Shown: positions 52,319 through 61,608, numbered from the stretch's first letter. The stretch: 64,000 nt of DNA from Sphingomonas sanxanigenens DSM 19645 = NX02 (GCF_000512205.2 NZ_CP006644.1:3032520-3096519); one strand, 5' to 3'. Notes: generated from the sequence alone by a model not told the origin. Made by a program: numbers and translations.

Positions 52319-53544
52319 GCGTTGCCGGCGAACGGCTGACCCGCGCGCATGTCGGGCTGATCGCGATGCTCGCGCTGGTGGTGATGTTCGAGGGGTTCGA
52401 CATCAGCGCGACCAGCGTCGTGCTGCCCTATCTCGCGAAGGACTTCGGCGCCGCCGCGCCCGAGTTGGGCCGCGCGCTCGGGATCATCGCGCTGGGGTCG
52501 ATCGCCGCGTGGCTGCTGGTGCGGCTGGGTGACCGCTTCGGCAGGCGACCGATCCTGCTGCTGTCCGCCACCGGCTTCTCGCTGGGATCGCTGGCGACGG
52601 TGCTGTCGGAATCGGTCGCGCACTATACCGCGATCCAGCTCGTCACCCGCGCGCTGCTGGTGACGCAGATCGCCACCGCCTATCTCATCGTCAGCGAGAG
52701 CCTGCCGCCCGCCGCGCGCGGCCGCGCCAACGGGCTGCTCGGCGCGTTCGGCAGCTTCGGGGCCGCATTGCCCTTCCTCGTGCTCGCGCCCGCGCTCGCC
52801 AGTCCGCTCGGCTGGCGGACCTTGTTCGTGATCGGCGCGCTGCCGCTGCTGCTGACGCCGCTGCTGCTGTGGAAGCTCGCCGAGACCCCGGTGTGGCTGG
52901 CCGCGCAGGCGGAGGGACGCCCCCGCCTTTCGGCGTTGGGCGAGGTGCGGCGGCTGGTGGCGCGCGACCTGCGCGGGCGGTTCGTCGCGATGAGCCTGTT
53001 GTGGCTGATCGTCAATTTCGCCACCGCGGTCTCCAGCCTGTTCTTCACGCTCTATGCGGTGCAGGAACGCGGCTGGGTTCCCGGCGATTTCGCGCGGATC
53101 GCGCCGATCGGGCTCGCCGGCTGCTTCCTGGGCTATCTCGGCACCGGCTGGCTGCTCGACCTGATCGGCCGGCGCTGGACGGTGAGCGTGATGATGGCCG
53201 CGCTCGGCGGCCTCACCCAGTTCTGCTACACCGCCGGGAGCTGGTGGGCGGTCGCCGCCGGCTTCCTCGGGCTGCAGGCGGCGCTGGGGGTGTGGGTGGC
53301 GGCCTACACGCTCAATTCCGAACTCTTCCCCACCGAATTGCGCGCCGCCGCCAATGGCTGGTGCCACAACCTGATCGGCCGCTGGGGCGTGGTGATCGCG
53401 CCGGTGGTGCTGGGCGGGCTCACCGCGAGGCTGGGCGCGATCGGCCCGGCGGCGGCGTGGCTGGCGTTCAGCGCCTATCTCGCGATCCCGCTGGTGTGGC
53501 TCGCCCTGCCCGAAACGCGGGCGCGCGCGCTCGATGCGGGCTAG
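52315..53544 (+). CDS. MFS transporter
   Basis: The 409-residue inner-membrane protein has twelve helices and the major facilitator signature RLGDRFGRRPILLLSATGF between helices 2 and 3, ATG overlap with the sulfatase gene, and the second-half loop TGWLLDLIGRRWTVS. FEGFDISATSVVLPY in helix 1 resembles the aromatic acid/H+ symporter (AAHS) branch. Import of a sulfated aromatic or steroid for the sulfatase is inferred from the operon. Confidence 0.9.
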   Translation: MSVAGERLTRAHVGLIAMLALVVMFEGFDISATSVVLPYLAKDFGAAAPELGRALGIIALGSIAAWLLVRLGDRFGRRPILLLSATGFSLGSLATVLSESVAHYTAIQLVTRALLVTQIATAYLIVSESLPPAARGRANGLLGAFGSFGAALPFLVLAPALASPLGWRTLFVIGALPLLLTPLLLWKLAETPVWLAAQAEGRPRLSALGEVRRLVARDLRGRFVAMSLLWLIVNFATAVSSLFFTLYAVQERGWVPGDFARIAPIGLAGCFLGYLGTGWLLDLIGRRWTVSVMMAALGGLTQFCYTAGSWWAVAAGFLGLQAALGVWVAAYTLNSELFPTELRAAANGWCHNLIGRWGVVIAPVVLGGLTARLGAIGPAAAWLAFSAYLAIPLVWLALPETRARALDAG

Positions 53545-53567
53545 CCGCCGACGTGTCCCTTCTCGCG

Positions 53568-54026
53568 TTACGTGTCCTTCTCGAGCAGTTCGCGCGGCAC
53601 GCGCACGTTGATGATCGCCAGCCGCACCTCATAGGCGAAGGATACCAGCCCCGCGGTCAGCAGCATCATCGCCAGCACGAACAAGATCGCCACCGGCACG
53701 GCGGCGCGGAGCTGCGCGAGCGAGGCGACGAAAAGCAGCGCGACCAGCAGGCAGACCGCGATCGCGCTGGCGACGCTGAGCGCGATCGATGCGCTGACCA
53801 CCTTGATGCGGCGGTCGATCAGCCGCAATTCCCACACATGGCGCTCATGCTCTGCACCGGTCGATTCCCCGTGCAGCGTCGCGAGAAAGCGCGAGCGATC
53901 GACGACGCGCTGCAGCCGCCCGGCCAACACGTTGAGGATGCCGCCGATGCCGGCCAGCAGAAACACGGGCGCGACCGCGAGCTGGATGGTGTGGGCGATG
54001 TCGGTTACGGCGGGTCCGCTGAGCAT
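53568..54026 (-). CDS. DUF2721 family membrane protein
   Basis: The 152-residue protein has an N-terminal helix (AHTIQLAVAPVFLLAGIGGILNVL), a charged loop (RLQRVVDRSRFLATLHGE) and two C-terminal helices (VSASIALSVASAIAVCLLVALLFVA and VAILFVLAMMLLTAGLVSFAYEV). This pattern fits DUF2721, of unknown function. Start at ATG 54026; longer frames on this strand are antisense to the peptidase gene. It converges on the MFS gene. Confidence 0.8.
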   Translation of the reverse strand: MLSGPAVTDIAHTIQLAVAPVFLLAGIGGILNVLAGRLQRVVDRSRFLATLHGESTGAEHERHVWELRLIDRRIKVVSASIALSVASAIAVCLLVALLFVASLAQLRAAVPVAILFVLAMMLLTAGLVSFAYEVRLAIINVRVPRELLEKDT

Positions 54027-54137
54027 CGCACAAGGGTGACGATGCTCGATGACAGGGTCAAGCATCACGGCGGCGCGCGCCATGTTTCGATCGATGTCAC
54101 TGGCGGGCGGCGGAAAAGGCCGATAGACAGGCCGCAT

Positions 54138-57100
54138 ATGCGCTCCGAGTATCGGCGTTTCGCCCGCTTCGCCCTTCCCCTGATCGCCGTCATGCTGGTT
54201 GCTCCGCAGATCGCGGCCGCCCAGCAGCAGTCGGCGCCCGCGACTGCGCAACCGCGCCCGGCGCAGCCGGCGCCCCGGGCTCCGCAGCCCGGATCCGCCG
54301 CGCCTGCGGCCGTCCCGGCACCCGCGGAGACGCCCTGGCTCTATGAGCGCAGCGACATCCCGCCCGACACCAACTGGCGCTTCGGCACGCTCGCCAACGG
54401 GCTGCGCTATGCCACCCGCGCCAACGGCGTGCCGCCGGGCCAGGTTTCGGTGCGGGTCGCGATCGATGCCGGTTCGCTGATGGAGCAGGACAGCGAGCGC
54501 GGCTTCGCCCACTTCATCGAGCATCTCAGCTTCCGCGGCTCCACCCACGTGCCCGATGGCGAGGCCAAGCGCATCTGGCAGCGCCTGGGCGCCAGCTTCG
54601 GCAGCGACACCAACGCGCAGACCACGCCGACCCAGACAATCTACAAGCTCGACCTGCCGCGCGCGACGCCCGAAAGCCTCGACGAGAGCCTGAAGATGCT
54701 CGCCGGCATGATGTCCGGCCCCACCTTCACCAAGTCCACGGTGGATACCGAGCGCGCCGTCGTCCTGGCCGAGAACCGCGAATCGCAGGGCGCGCAGCGC
54801 CGCGCGTTCGAAGTGCAGCAAAGCCTGCTCTTCGCCGGGCAGCCGCTCGCCAATCGCATGCCGATCGGCACCATCGAGACGCTGCGCGGCGCCACAGCGG
54901 AGTCGCTGCGCGCCTTCCACGATCGCTGGTATCGCCCGAACAAGGCCGTGATCGCGATCGCGGGTGACGGCGACCCGGCGATCTTCGCGCAGATGATCCA
55001 GAAGCATTTCTCCGCGTGGCAGCCCAAGGGGCCGAACCCGCCGGAGCCGGACTTCGGCGATCCCGATCCCAACCAGCCGGTCAGCCGCGTGCTGGTCGAG
55101 CCCTCGCTGCCGCCGCTGCTGACCTTGGCGACTTTGCGGCCGTGGCGCTTCAAGGACGACACGATCGTCTACAATCAGGGCAAGATGCTCGATCAGCTCG
55201 CGATGATGATCATCAATCGCCGGCTGGAGACCCGCGCCCGCGCCGGCGGCAGCTATATCGCCGCGCAGGTGAGCTTCGACGATGTCGCGCGCTCCGCCAA
55301 CGCGACCACGATCTTCGTCCAGCCGATCGGCGAGGACTGGAAGACGGCGCTGACCGACGTCCGCACCGTGATCGCCCAGGCCAAGGAAGTGGCGCCGAGC
55401 CAAGCCGAGATCGAGCGCGAATGGCAGGAGCTTGACGAGGCGCTGAACGTCCAGGTGCAGACGTCGCGCACCGAGGCAGCCGCCAAGCAGGCGGAAGACA
55501 TCCTCCAGGCGGTCAATATCCGCGAAACCACCGCGTCGCCGCAGGTGATCCTCGACATCTTCCGCGGCATGAAGGGCCAGGCGACCCCGCAGCGCATGCT
55601 GGAAGGCACCCGCCGCCTGTTTACGGGCACCGCCGATCGCGCGCTGATGGTGACCCCGAAGGATATCCCCAACGGCGAGGCCGACCTCGCCGCGGCGGTG
55701 AAGACCGAGATCAAGGTCGACATCGCCGAGGCGCGCAAGGATCAGGCGCCGGTCGGCTTCGATCGGGTACCGCCGATCGGCGGCACCCCCGCCACCATCG
55801 TCAGCCGCGCACCGCTGTCGCTGCTGAACATGGAGACGGTGGAGCTGTCCAACGGCGTGCGGCTGGTGCTGTTCCCCAACAATGCCGAAGCCAACAAGAT
55901 CATGGTCAATGTCCGCTTCGGCGGCGGCGTGCGCAGCCTGTCGCCCAGGAAGCAGACGCCGCACTGGGCGGGCGAGGCGGTGCTCTATGCCAGCGGCATC
56001 GGCGATCTCGGCGCCGACGAGCTCGACCGGCTGACGAGCGCCCGGCGCATCGGCATCCAGTTCGAGACCGAGGAGGACGCGTTCGAGCTCAAGTCGGTCA
56101 CGCGCGCCGCGGATCTGGAGGATCAGCTTCACCTGATGGCGGCGCAGCTGAGCTTCCCGAAGTGGGACGAGGCCCCGATCAAGCGCCTCCGCGCGGCGAT
56201 GCTCGCGGGCTATGAGGCGCAGTCCGCCAACGCATCGGCGGTGATGAACCGCGAGCTGCCGTCGCTGCTCAAGAGCGGGGATCCGCGCTGGAGCACGCCG
56301 TCCCGCAAGGAGATCGAGGCGCTCGACGGCAAGGCGTTCCGCCGGCATTTCGAGCCGCTGCTGAAGGAAGGCCCGATCGAGGTGCTGCTGTTCGGCGATT
56401 TCGAGACCGAACAGGCGATTGCTGCCGCGGAAAAGACCTTCGGCGCGCTCGCCAAGCGCAAGCCAGTGACGGGTCCGGGCGCCCCTGCCCGCTTCCCCGC
56501 GCACAACACCAAGCCGGAACTGCGCTATCATAACGGCCCCGCCGACCAGGCCGCGGCGACGATCGCCTGGCCGACCGGCGGCGGCATCGCCGGCATCGCC
56601 GAGAGCCGCCGGCTCGAGGTGCTCTCGCAGATCTTCAGCGACCGCCTGTTCGACCGCTTCCGCCAGGAACAGGGCGCCAGCTACAGCCCGTTCGTGTCGA
56701 CGAGCTGGCCGGTGGGCATGGACACCGGCGGCTATATCTTCGCGATGAGCCAGATCGAGCCCGATCAGGTCGCCGCCTTCTACCGCATGGTCAACGAGAT
56801 CGCGGTCGAATTGGCGACCAAGCCGGTAACGGCGGATGAGCTTGAACGTGCGGTGGGGCCGATGCAGCAATATGTCGCGCGCGCATCGAGCGGCAACACC
56901 TTCTGGATCGAGCAGCTCGGCGGCGTATCGACCGATCCGCGCCGCGCCGCGGCGCTGCGCCAGCTTCCCCAGGATCTCGCATCGATCACGCCCGAGGTGT
57001 TGCAGGCGACTGCGGCCAAATATCTGCTGCCGGGCAAGAGCTTTTCGCTGACGGTGCTGCCCAAGCCGGGGGCGCCGGCAACTGCGGCGCCCGCGCTTCC

Positions 57101-57155
57101 GGCGCCCGGCGGGCTGCCGGCACCGGTGCCGCCGACGGGTACGCCGCAGCCATAA
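54138..57155 (+). CDS. M16 family zinc metallopeptidase
   Basis: The 1005-residue protein has a signal peptide (cut after QIAAA, about residue 28), a Pro/Ala/Gln linker, then two M16 halves. The zinc site in the first half is HFIEH (His125, Glu128, His129) with the distal Glu205 in VDTERAVVLAENRES, exactly 76 residues after. The second half keeps the fold (VELSNGVRLVLFPNNAEANKI) but no HxxEH, as usual. It should act in the periplasm on peptides. Apparently a single-gene unit. Confidence 0.93.
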   Translation: MRSEYRRFARFALPLIAVMLVAPQIAAAQQQSAPATAQPRPAQPAPRAPQPGSAAPAAVPAPAETPWLYERSDIPPDTNWRFGTLANGLRYATRANGVPPGQVSVRVAIDAGSLMEQDSERGFAHFIEHLSFRGSTHVPDGEAKRIWQRLGASFGSDTNAQTTPTQTIYKLDLPRATPESLDESLKMLAGMMSGPTFTKSTVDTERAVVLAENRESQGAQRRAFEVQQSLLFAGQPLANRMPIGTIETLRGATAESLRAFHDRWYRPNKAVIAIAGDGDPAIFAQMIQKHFSAWQPKGPNPPEPDFGDPDPNQPVSRVLVEPSLPPLLTLATLRPWRFKDDTIVYNQGKMLDQLAMMIINRRLETRARAGGSYIAAQVSFDDVARSANATTIFVQPIGEDWKTALTDVRTVIAQAKEVAPSQAEIEREWQELDEALNVQVQTSRTEAAAKQAEDILQAVNIRETTASPQVILDIFRGMKGQATPQRMLEGTRRLFTGTADRALMVTPKDIPNGEADLAAAVKTEIKVDIAEARKDQAPVGFDRVPPIGGTPATIVSRAPLSLLNMETVELSNGVRLVLFPNNAEANKIMVNVRFGGGVRSLSPRKQTPHWAGEAVLYASGIGDLGADELDRLTSARRIGIQFETEEDAFELKSVTRAADLEDQLHLMAAQLSFPKWDEAPIKRLRAAMLAGYEAQSANASAVMNRELPSLLKSGDPRWSTPSRKEIEALDGKAFRRHFEPLLKEGPIEVLLFGDFETEQAIAAAEKTFGALAKRKPVTGPGAPARFPAHNTKPELRYHNGPADQAAATIAWPTGGGIAGIAESRRLEVLSQIFSDRLFDRFRQEQGASYSPFVSTSWPVGMDTGGYIFAMSQIEPDQVAAFYRMVNEIAVELATKPVTADELERAVGPMQQYVARASSGNTFWIEQLGGVSTDPRRAAALRQLPQDLASITPEVLQATAAKYLLPGKSFSLTVLPKPGAPATAAPALPAPGGLPAPVPPTGTPQP

Positions 57156-57176
57156 GGCCAAGGCAATCGCCGGCGC

Positions 57177-57854
57177 TCAGAGCCGGCGCCCGACCCAGAG
57201 CACGCGGCCGACAATGCCGACGCGGTCGGCCGCGATGCCCAGCCAGTCGCGGTAGTGACGGTTGTCGCTGAGCACGTCGATGCCGCCATCGGGGCGCAGG
57301 GCGAGCCGCTTGACCTGCAGCGCCTCGTCCAGCCGCAGCACGTAGATGCCGTCGCGCAGCCGCCCCGCGGCATCGCCCGCGTCGACCAGTATGTCATCGC
57401 CATGGCCGAGCGTCGGCAGCATCGAATCGCCCTCAACGCGGATCACCGAGAGCGCGGCGGGGCTGCTGCCCACCTGCCGCAGCCAGGGCGCGGGAAACGG
57501 CATTCGATCGCGAATCCGCTCCTCCCCCGCGATCGCCCCCGGCCCCGCCGATGCGCCGATCGCCAGCCGCGGCACGAGGATCACGTCGAACTGCGCGTCG
57601 GCGCCGGCCGCCTGTTCAGCCGGTGCAGCGGTCGCGCTGCGATCCGGCGGGCCGCCCAGTTCGGCCTCGGGCACGCCCAGATAGGCCGCCAGCTTGCGCC
57701 GCTCCTCCTCGCCCAGCCGGCGCGGGGTGCCGCGTTTGATATATTGCTGGATATAGGCGCTGTTGCGGCCGAGCATGCGCGACAGCGACGCATAATCCTC
57801 CCCCCGCGCGCGGATCGCGGCGTCGAGCGCGGCCCTGGGATCGGAGTCGGTCAT
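57177..57854 (-). CDS. S24 family (LexA/CI-like) repressor
   Basis: The 225-residue protein has a short N-terminal helix-turn-helix like part (DYASLSRMLGRNSAYIQQYIKRGTPRRL) and a C-terminal S24 peptidase domain with Ser144 (VEGDSMLPTL) and Lys182 (LQVKRLALRP), the Ser-Lys dyad for self-cleavage. Such repressors respond to DNA damage or prophage cues. Operator-like repeats lie in its own upstream region (57871-57906), so it may control itself and the small gene diverging from it. Confidence 0.85.
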   Translation of the reverse strand: MTDSDPRAALDAAIRARGEDYASLSRMLGRNSAYIQQYIKRGTPRRLGEEERRKLAAYLGVPEAELGGPPDRSATAAPAEQAAGADAQFDVILVPRLAIGASAGPGAIAGEERIRDRMPFPAPWLRQVGSSPAALSVIRVEGDSMLPTLGHGDDILVDAGDAAGRLRDGIYVLRLDEALQVKRLALRPDGGIDVLSDNRHYRDWLGIAADRVGIVGRVLWVGRRL

Positions 57855-57870
57855 GGCAGGAAGATAAGGG

Positions 57871-57906
57871 TAGGAAAAATCCTAGACAAGTAGGATTTGG
57901 ATAGGA
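57871..57906. promoter_or_regulatory. operator candidate of the S24 repressor
   Basis: A palindrome TAGGAAAAATCCTA (57871-57884) is followed at 57891 by a second, looser copy TAGGATTTGGATAGGA. The AT-rich block lies 17 bases upstream of the repressor start and 50 bases before a divergent small gene. Spaced TAGGA half-sites are what a dimeric repressor would need. Confidence 0.5.
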
Positions 57907-57953
57907 AGATGAGGTGCCGAAGCGGGCGAACGAATCGCCCGCCGGGATGAACG

Positions 57954-58190
57954 ATGACCCTGCTCCGCGAGATCGAGCGCCATCTGCGCGCCACGTCCAC
58001 CTCCGCCACGCGGTTCGGCCGCGAGGCGTTGGGCGACCCCCGGCTGGTCCATGATCTGCGCGCCGGCCGTGAGCCGCGCCCGGCGACGGTGGCGCGCGTC
58101 CGCGCCTTCATCGCCGGGCATCAGCCGCTGGAGGTCACTCCGCCGGCACCGGCTCCGCTTCCGTTACTGCCTGGATCAGAGCCCTGCTGA
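57954..58190 (+). CDS. small protein, possible HTH
   Basis: A 78-residue frame starting MTLLREIERHLRATSTSATRFGREALGDPRLVHDLRAGREPRPATVARVRAFI, which reads like a degenerate helix-turn-helix of the kind that sits beside S24 repressors. The last 18 codons overlap the convergent PfpI gene by 56 bases, and that tail is Pro-rich, which weakens the case for the C-terminus. No good ribosome binding site is seen. I rate it as probably real but unproven. Confidence 0.5.
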   Translation: MTLLREIERHLRATSTSATRFGREALGDPRLVHDLRAGREPRPATVARVRAFIAGHQPLEVTPPAPAPLPLLPGSEPC

Positions 58191-58692
58191 ACGCGGGGAC
58201 GTCATCGGGATTGCGGCTGGTGATGATGTTGCGGTCGATCGCCACCTCGCGGTCGACCACCTCCGCGCCGGCATTGGCCAGATCGGTGCGGATCGACGGC
58301 CAGCTGGTGACGGTGACGCCGCCGATGACGTCCGCCTCGGCGAGCAACCACGGCGCGTGGCAGATCGCGGCCACCGGCTTGCCGGCATCGACGAAGCGCT
58401 TGACGATCTCGATGGCCGTCGCCTCGGTGCGCAACGCGTCCGGATTGGCGACGCCGCCGGGCAGCAGCAGCGCGTCGTAGGCCGCGCAATCCACCTCGTC
58501 GAGCAGCAGGTCGGGCGTGATCGTCTCGCCCTTTTCATCATGCTTCATGCCCTGGATCGGCTCGCGCTTGGGCGATGCGAGATGAACCGTGGCACCGGCA
58601 TCGATGAGCGCCTCGCGCGGGCCGAACAACTCGACCTGCTCGAAACCGTCGGTGGCGAGAATGAGGATTTTGGCATCGGCGATGCTCGTCAT
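58135..58692 (-). CDS. DJ-1/PfpI family protein
   Basis: The 185-residue protein has the DJ-1/PfpI fold: Glu18 (TDGFEQVEL), the nucleophile elbow AAICHAPW with Cys111-His112, and LLPGGVANPDALR. Members are stress-linked deglycases, hydratases or chaperones in the cytoplasm. GAAGGAGGCTGCC precedes ATG 58692, and a divergent EcfG-like promoter element (GGAAC-N16-CGCT on the minus strand, starting at 58758) lies further up, so it is probably a general stress gene. Confidence 0.9.
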   Translation of the reverse strand: MTSIADAKILILATDGFEQVELFGPREALIDAGATVHLASPKREPIQGMKHDEKGETITPDLLLDEVDCAAYDALLLPGGVANPDALRTEATAIEIVKRFVDAGKPVAAICHAPWLLAEADVIGGVTVTSWPSIRTDLANAGAEVVDREVAIDRNIITSRNPDDVPAFSRALIQAVTEAEPVPAE

Positions 58693-58733
58693 GGCAGCCT
58701 CCTTCAAGGGTTGCGAATTGCGAATGTCGCGCC

Positions 58734-58783
58734 AGCGTTTGGCCGGCAGCGCGGTTCCGGAACGAAGCGGCAGGGCGAAAGTT
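58734..58783. promoter_or_regulatory. back-to-back EcfG-like stress promoters
   Basis: A shared palindrome GGTTCCGGAAC gives a GGAAC box on each strand. Rightward: GGAAC (58759-58763), 16 bases, AGTT (58780-58783). Leftward: GGAAC (58758-58754), 16 bases, CGCT (58737-58734). The EcfG consensus of alphaproteobacteria is GGAAC-N16/17-CGTT, so each element has three of four bases in the -10. They would serve topoisomerase IB and the PfpI gene. Confidence 0.5.
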
Positions 58784-58792
58784 GGACACGGC

Positions 58793-59842
58793 ATGACGAA
58801 GGCCACAAAGAAAAGCCCGCCCGGGGAGAGTCCAGCCTCACCGCCGCAGGCGCTCTGCTTCATTGACGATGCGCTGCCCGGCATCACCCGCCGCAAGCTT
58901 CGCCACGGCTGGGGCTATTGGGATGAAACCGGCCAGCGCATCACCGACCGCAAGGAGATCGACCGCCTCAACCGGATCGCCTTGCCCCCCGCCTATCGCG
59001 ACGCCTGGTTCTGCCCGTTGCCGCACGGCCATATCCAGGCGACCGGCTATGACGAACGCGGCCGCAAGCAATATCGCTACCACACCGATTTCCGCGCCGC
59101 GCGCGATGCCGAAAAATATGATCGCTGCGCCGCCTTCGGCCGCGCGCTGCCGCTGTTGCGCGCGCGGGTGGAGGCGGATCTCGCCGGACGCGGGCTCGGC
59201 CGCGACAAGGCGGTGGCGGCGGTGGTCCGGCTGCTCGATCTCGGCCGCGTGCGGATCGGCAACGAGACCTATGCGAAGACGAACAAGAGCTTTGGCGCGA
59301 CGACGCTGCGCAGCCGTCATGCCGCGGTGCGCGGATCGACGCTGAAGCTCCAGTATCGCGCCAAGAGCGGCAAGGTGCAGATGCTGACCATCTCGGACCG
59401 GTCGCTCGCGCGTTTCGTCAAGAAGTGCCAGGATCTGCCGGGCCAGCACCTGTTCCAGTATCTCGACGACGAGGGCGAGGCGCACCCCGTCACCTCCACC
59501 GACGTCAACGCCTATATCCGCGAGGCGATGGGCAATGATTTCACCGCCAAGCATTTCCGCACCTGGGGCGCGAGCGTGATCGCCTATGACGCCTTGTGCC
59601 ACGCGGAAGAGAAGCATCCGTCGATCAAGGCGCTGCTCGAACCCGTCGCCGCGGCGCTGGGGAATACCCCGGCGATCGCGCGCAAATCCTATGTCCACCC
59701 TGCCTTGCTTACCTTGTGCGGCACGCCCTGCGCCGGTTGTGCCTTGCCCCGCCCCCGCCAGACCAAATATCTCAGCCCGGCGGAACGCGGGCTGATCGAC
59801 TGGCTCGAGACCGCGGCAACGCAAGCAACCAAGGCAGCCTGA
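58793..59842 (+). CDS. DNA topoisomerase IB
   Basis: The 349-residue enzyme is a bacterial (poxvirus-like) topoisomerase IB that relaxes supercoiled DNA. The catalytic tyrosine is Tyr300 (ARKSYVHPAL); the arginine/lysine pentad is represented by RVRIGNE, KSGKVQ (Lys194 region), and KHFRTWGAS. The C-terminus has a CGTPCAGC cysteine cluster. It starts at ATG 58793, possibly nearly leaderless from an EcfG-like promoter, with which many alphaproteobacterial topo IB genes are linked. MscS gene follows after five bases. Confidence 0.9.
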   Translation: MTKATKKSPPGESPASPPQALCFIDDALPGITRRKLRHGWGYWDETGQRITDRKEIDRLNRIALPPAYRDAWFCPLPHGHIQATGYDERGRKQYRYHTDFRAARDAEKYDRCAAFGRALPLLRARVEADLAGRGLGRDKAVAAVVRLLDLGRVRIGNETYAKTNKSFGATTLRSRHAAVRGSTLKLQYRAKSGKVQMLTISDRSLARFVKKCQDLPGQHLFQYLDDEGEAHPVTSTDVNAYIREAMGNDFTAKHFRTWGASVIAYDALCHAEEKHPSIKALLEPVAAALGNTPAIARKSYVHPALLTLCGTPCAGCALPRPRQTKYLSPAERGLIDWLETAATQATKAA

Positions 59843-59847
59843 CCCGG

Positions 59848-61101
59848 ATGACCAACGCCACCGCCACCGCCGCCAACAGTTCGGCACCCGCCGCCGCGAA
59901 GACCCCGGCGGCGTCCCTGCCCGACCTCGAGGCCACCGCGCGCGATTTCGGCAACTGGATTTCGGACCACACGATGCATGTCGTGATCGGTGCGCTGATC
60001 GGCGTCGGCATCGTCTTCCTGCTGATGAGCCTCCGCTCGGTGGGGTTGCGGCTGTGCCGCTACGATCCGAACCGCACGCACTGGCGCGGGATCATCGGCC
60101 GCGTGGTCGCCGCGACCCAGTTCTGGTTCATGGTGATCGTCGCGATCCAGGCGACCGCGACCTACGCCTCGACCCCGCCGACGCTGCTGGCGATCATCCG
60201 CGCGATGTTCGTGGTCGCGATGATGCTGCAGGCGGCGATCTGGCTGCGCGAACTGATTCTCGGCGTCATCGAGCATCGCGCCGGCACGCTCGACGATCAT
60301 AGCGGGCTGCAAAGCGCCCTCGGCATCATCCGACTGCTGGTGACGGTCGCGCTGTTCGCGGTCGCCGCGATCCTGATCCTCGCCAATCTGGGCGTGAACG
60401 TGTCCGGCCTGATCGCGGGCCTGGGCATCGGCGGCATCGCGATCGGCCTCGCCGCGCAGGGCATCTTCTCCGATCTGTTCGCGGCGCTCTCGATCCTGTT
60501 CGATCGCCCATTCCGTCGCGGCGATTCGGTGAAGTGGGATACGACCTCAGGCACGGTCGAGGCGATCGGCCTCAAGACCACGCGGGTGCGCGCGCTGACC
60601 GGCGAGCAGATCGTGATCTCCAACACCAACCTGCTCAACAAGGAATTGTACAACCTCGCCCGGCTCGACCGCCGTCGCATCGCGGTGGTGCTGGGCGTAA
60701 TCTACCAGACGCCGGTCGCGACGCTGGCGCGCATTCCGGAGATGATGAAGGCGATCGTCGAGGCGGAAGAAAGCTGCACCTTCTTCCGCTGCGTGCTGAG
60801 CGCCTTCAACGCCTCCAGCATCGATTTCGATTTCCAGTTCGACGTGCATCACGAGGATTATGCCCATGTGCTGGCGCGCAAGCATAATGTGATGCTCGCC
60901 ATCCTGCAGGCCTTCGAGAAGGAAGGCATCGAGTTCGCCTACCCCACGCAGACGAGTTTCACGGCTGCGCCGGACGGCAAGGCGATCATGCCTTATCCGG
61001 CGGTGCAGATGGTGTCCGATGTCGGTGACCGCGACGTCGACACGCCGGTTCCGCCGCAGGGGCCCGGCTCTGGCGGCGGCTCGGCAGGACCCGCGAACTG
61101 A
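59848..61101 (+). CDS. mechanosensitive ion channel, MscS family
   Basis: The 417-residue inner-membrane protein has about four to five helices, the last being the pore helix GLIAGLGIGGIAIGLAAQGIFSDLFAALSILFDRPFRRGDSVK with the Gly/Ala packing pattern of MscS, and a cytoplasmic vestibule domain (GLKTTRVRALTGEQIVISNTNLL). It opens under membrane tension to release solutes. A disordered Ala/Thr N-terminus and Gly/Pro-rich end are of no known role. Likely cotranscribed with topo IB. Confidence 0.9.
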   Translation: MTNATATAANSSAPAAAKTPAASLPDLEATARDFGNWISDHTMHVVIGALIGVGIVFLLMSLRSVGLRLCRYDPNRTHWRGIIGRVVAATQFWFMVIVAIQATATYASTPPTLLAIIRAMFVVAMMLQAAIWLRELILGVIEHRAGTLDDHSGLQSALGIIRLLVTVALFAVAAILILANLGVNVSGLIAGLGIGGIAIGLAAQGIFSDLFAALSILFDRPFRRGDSVKWDTTSGTVEAIGLKTTRVRALTGEQIVISNTNLLNKELYNLARLDRRRIAVVLGVIYQTPVATLARIPEMMKAIVEAEESCTFFRCVLSAFNASSIDFDFQFDVHHEDYAHVLARKHNVMLAILQAFEKEGIEFAYPTQTSFTAAPDGKAIMPYPAVQMVSDVGDRDVDTPVPPQGPGSGGGSAGPAN

Positions 61102-61128
61102 GCAGATCATAAGCGAACAGGCTGGTGA

Positions 61129-61608
61129 TCATGCCGCCTCCGCCATCGCCGGATGGCCACCGAGCATCGCGCGCCAGCGATCGATCGTGAGCGATTCCAG
61201 ATACTCCGCCTGGAAGGACGGCGGCAGCAACTCGATCATCTGCGATCCTTCGATCCACAGTTCGATCACATGGAACAGGCCATCGCGCGAGAAGGTCTCG
61301 GCATGCCAGCCCTCGCGCGCCGCGATCGCCTTCACCGCATCCTCGGCCAGCGCCGTCGCCAGCGCGAAATGGGTAGGGTTGTGGCGCGGACGATGCGCGA
61401 GCAGGCCGGTCGCGCCATCCGCAGCGCGGTGCAGTTCGGTGCCGCGCGGGTAGACTTCGACCAGCGTGTTGCGATCGTCGCCGGCATGCGCGACCCACGA
61501 TCCATCGATGACGGGGGGAAAGGGCGTGGCGATACCCCCCATGATCTCCGCCAGCACGCCGGCAACACGGCGGGGTTCATCGGCTTCGATCGAAACATGA
61601 AACAGCAT
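61129..61608 (-). CDS. VOC-like protein of unknown function
   Basis: The 159-residue protein starts MLFHVSIEADEPRRVAGVLAEIMGG and has GSWVAHAGDDRNTLVEVYPRGTEL and HNPTHFALATALAEDAVKAIAAREGW, which is the halves-pattern of a small vicinal-oxygen-chelate protein. Metal ligands are not certain. GAGGGATCCGAA precedes ATG 61608. It is divergent from the stress flavin protein gene, 225 bases away. No function is offered. Confidence 0.75.
   Translation of the reverse strand: MLFHVSIEADEPRRVAGVLAEIMGGIATPFPPVIDGSWVAHAGDDRNTLVEVYPRGTELHRAADGATGLLAHRPRHNPTHFALATALAEDAVKAIAAREGWHAETFSRDGLFHVIELWIEGSQMIELLPPSFQAEYLESLTIDRWRAMLGGHPAMAEAA

Noticed and set aside
53568-57161. A 1197-codon open frame on the minus strand
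   Set aside because: It is antisense to the M16 peptidase for most of its length and has no family features; GC-rich DNA with strong codon bias gives long antisense frames. Only its last 152 codons (DUF2721) look real.
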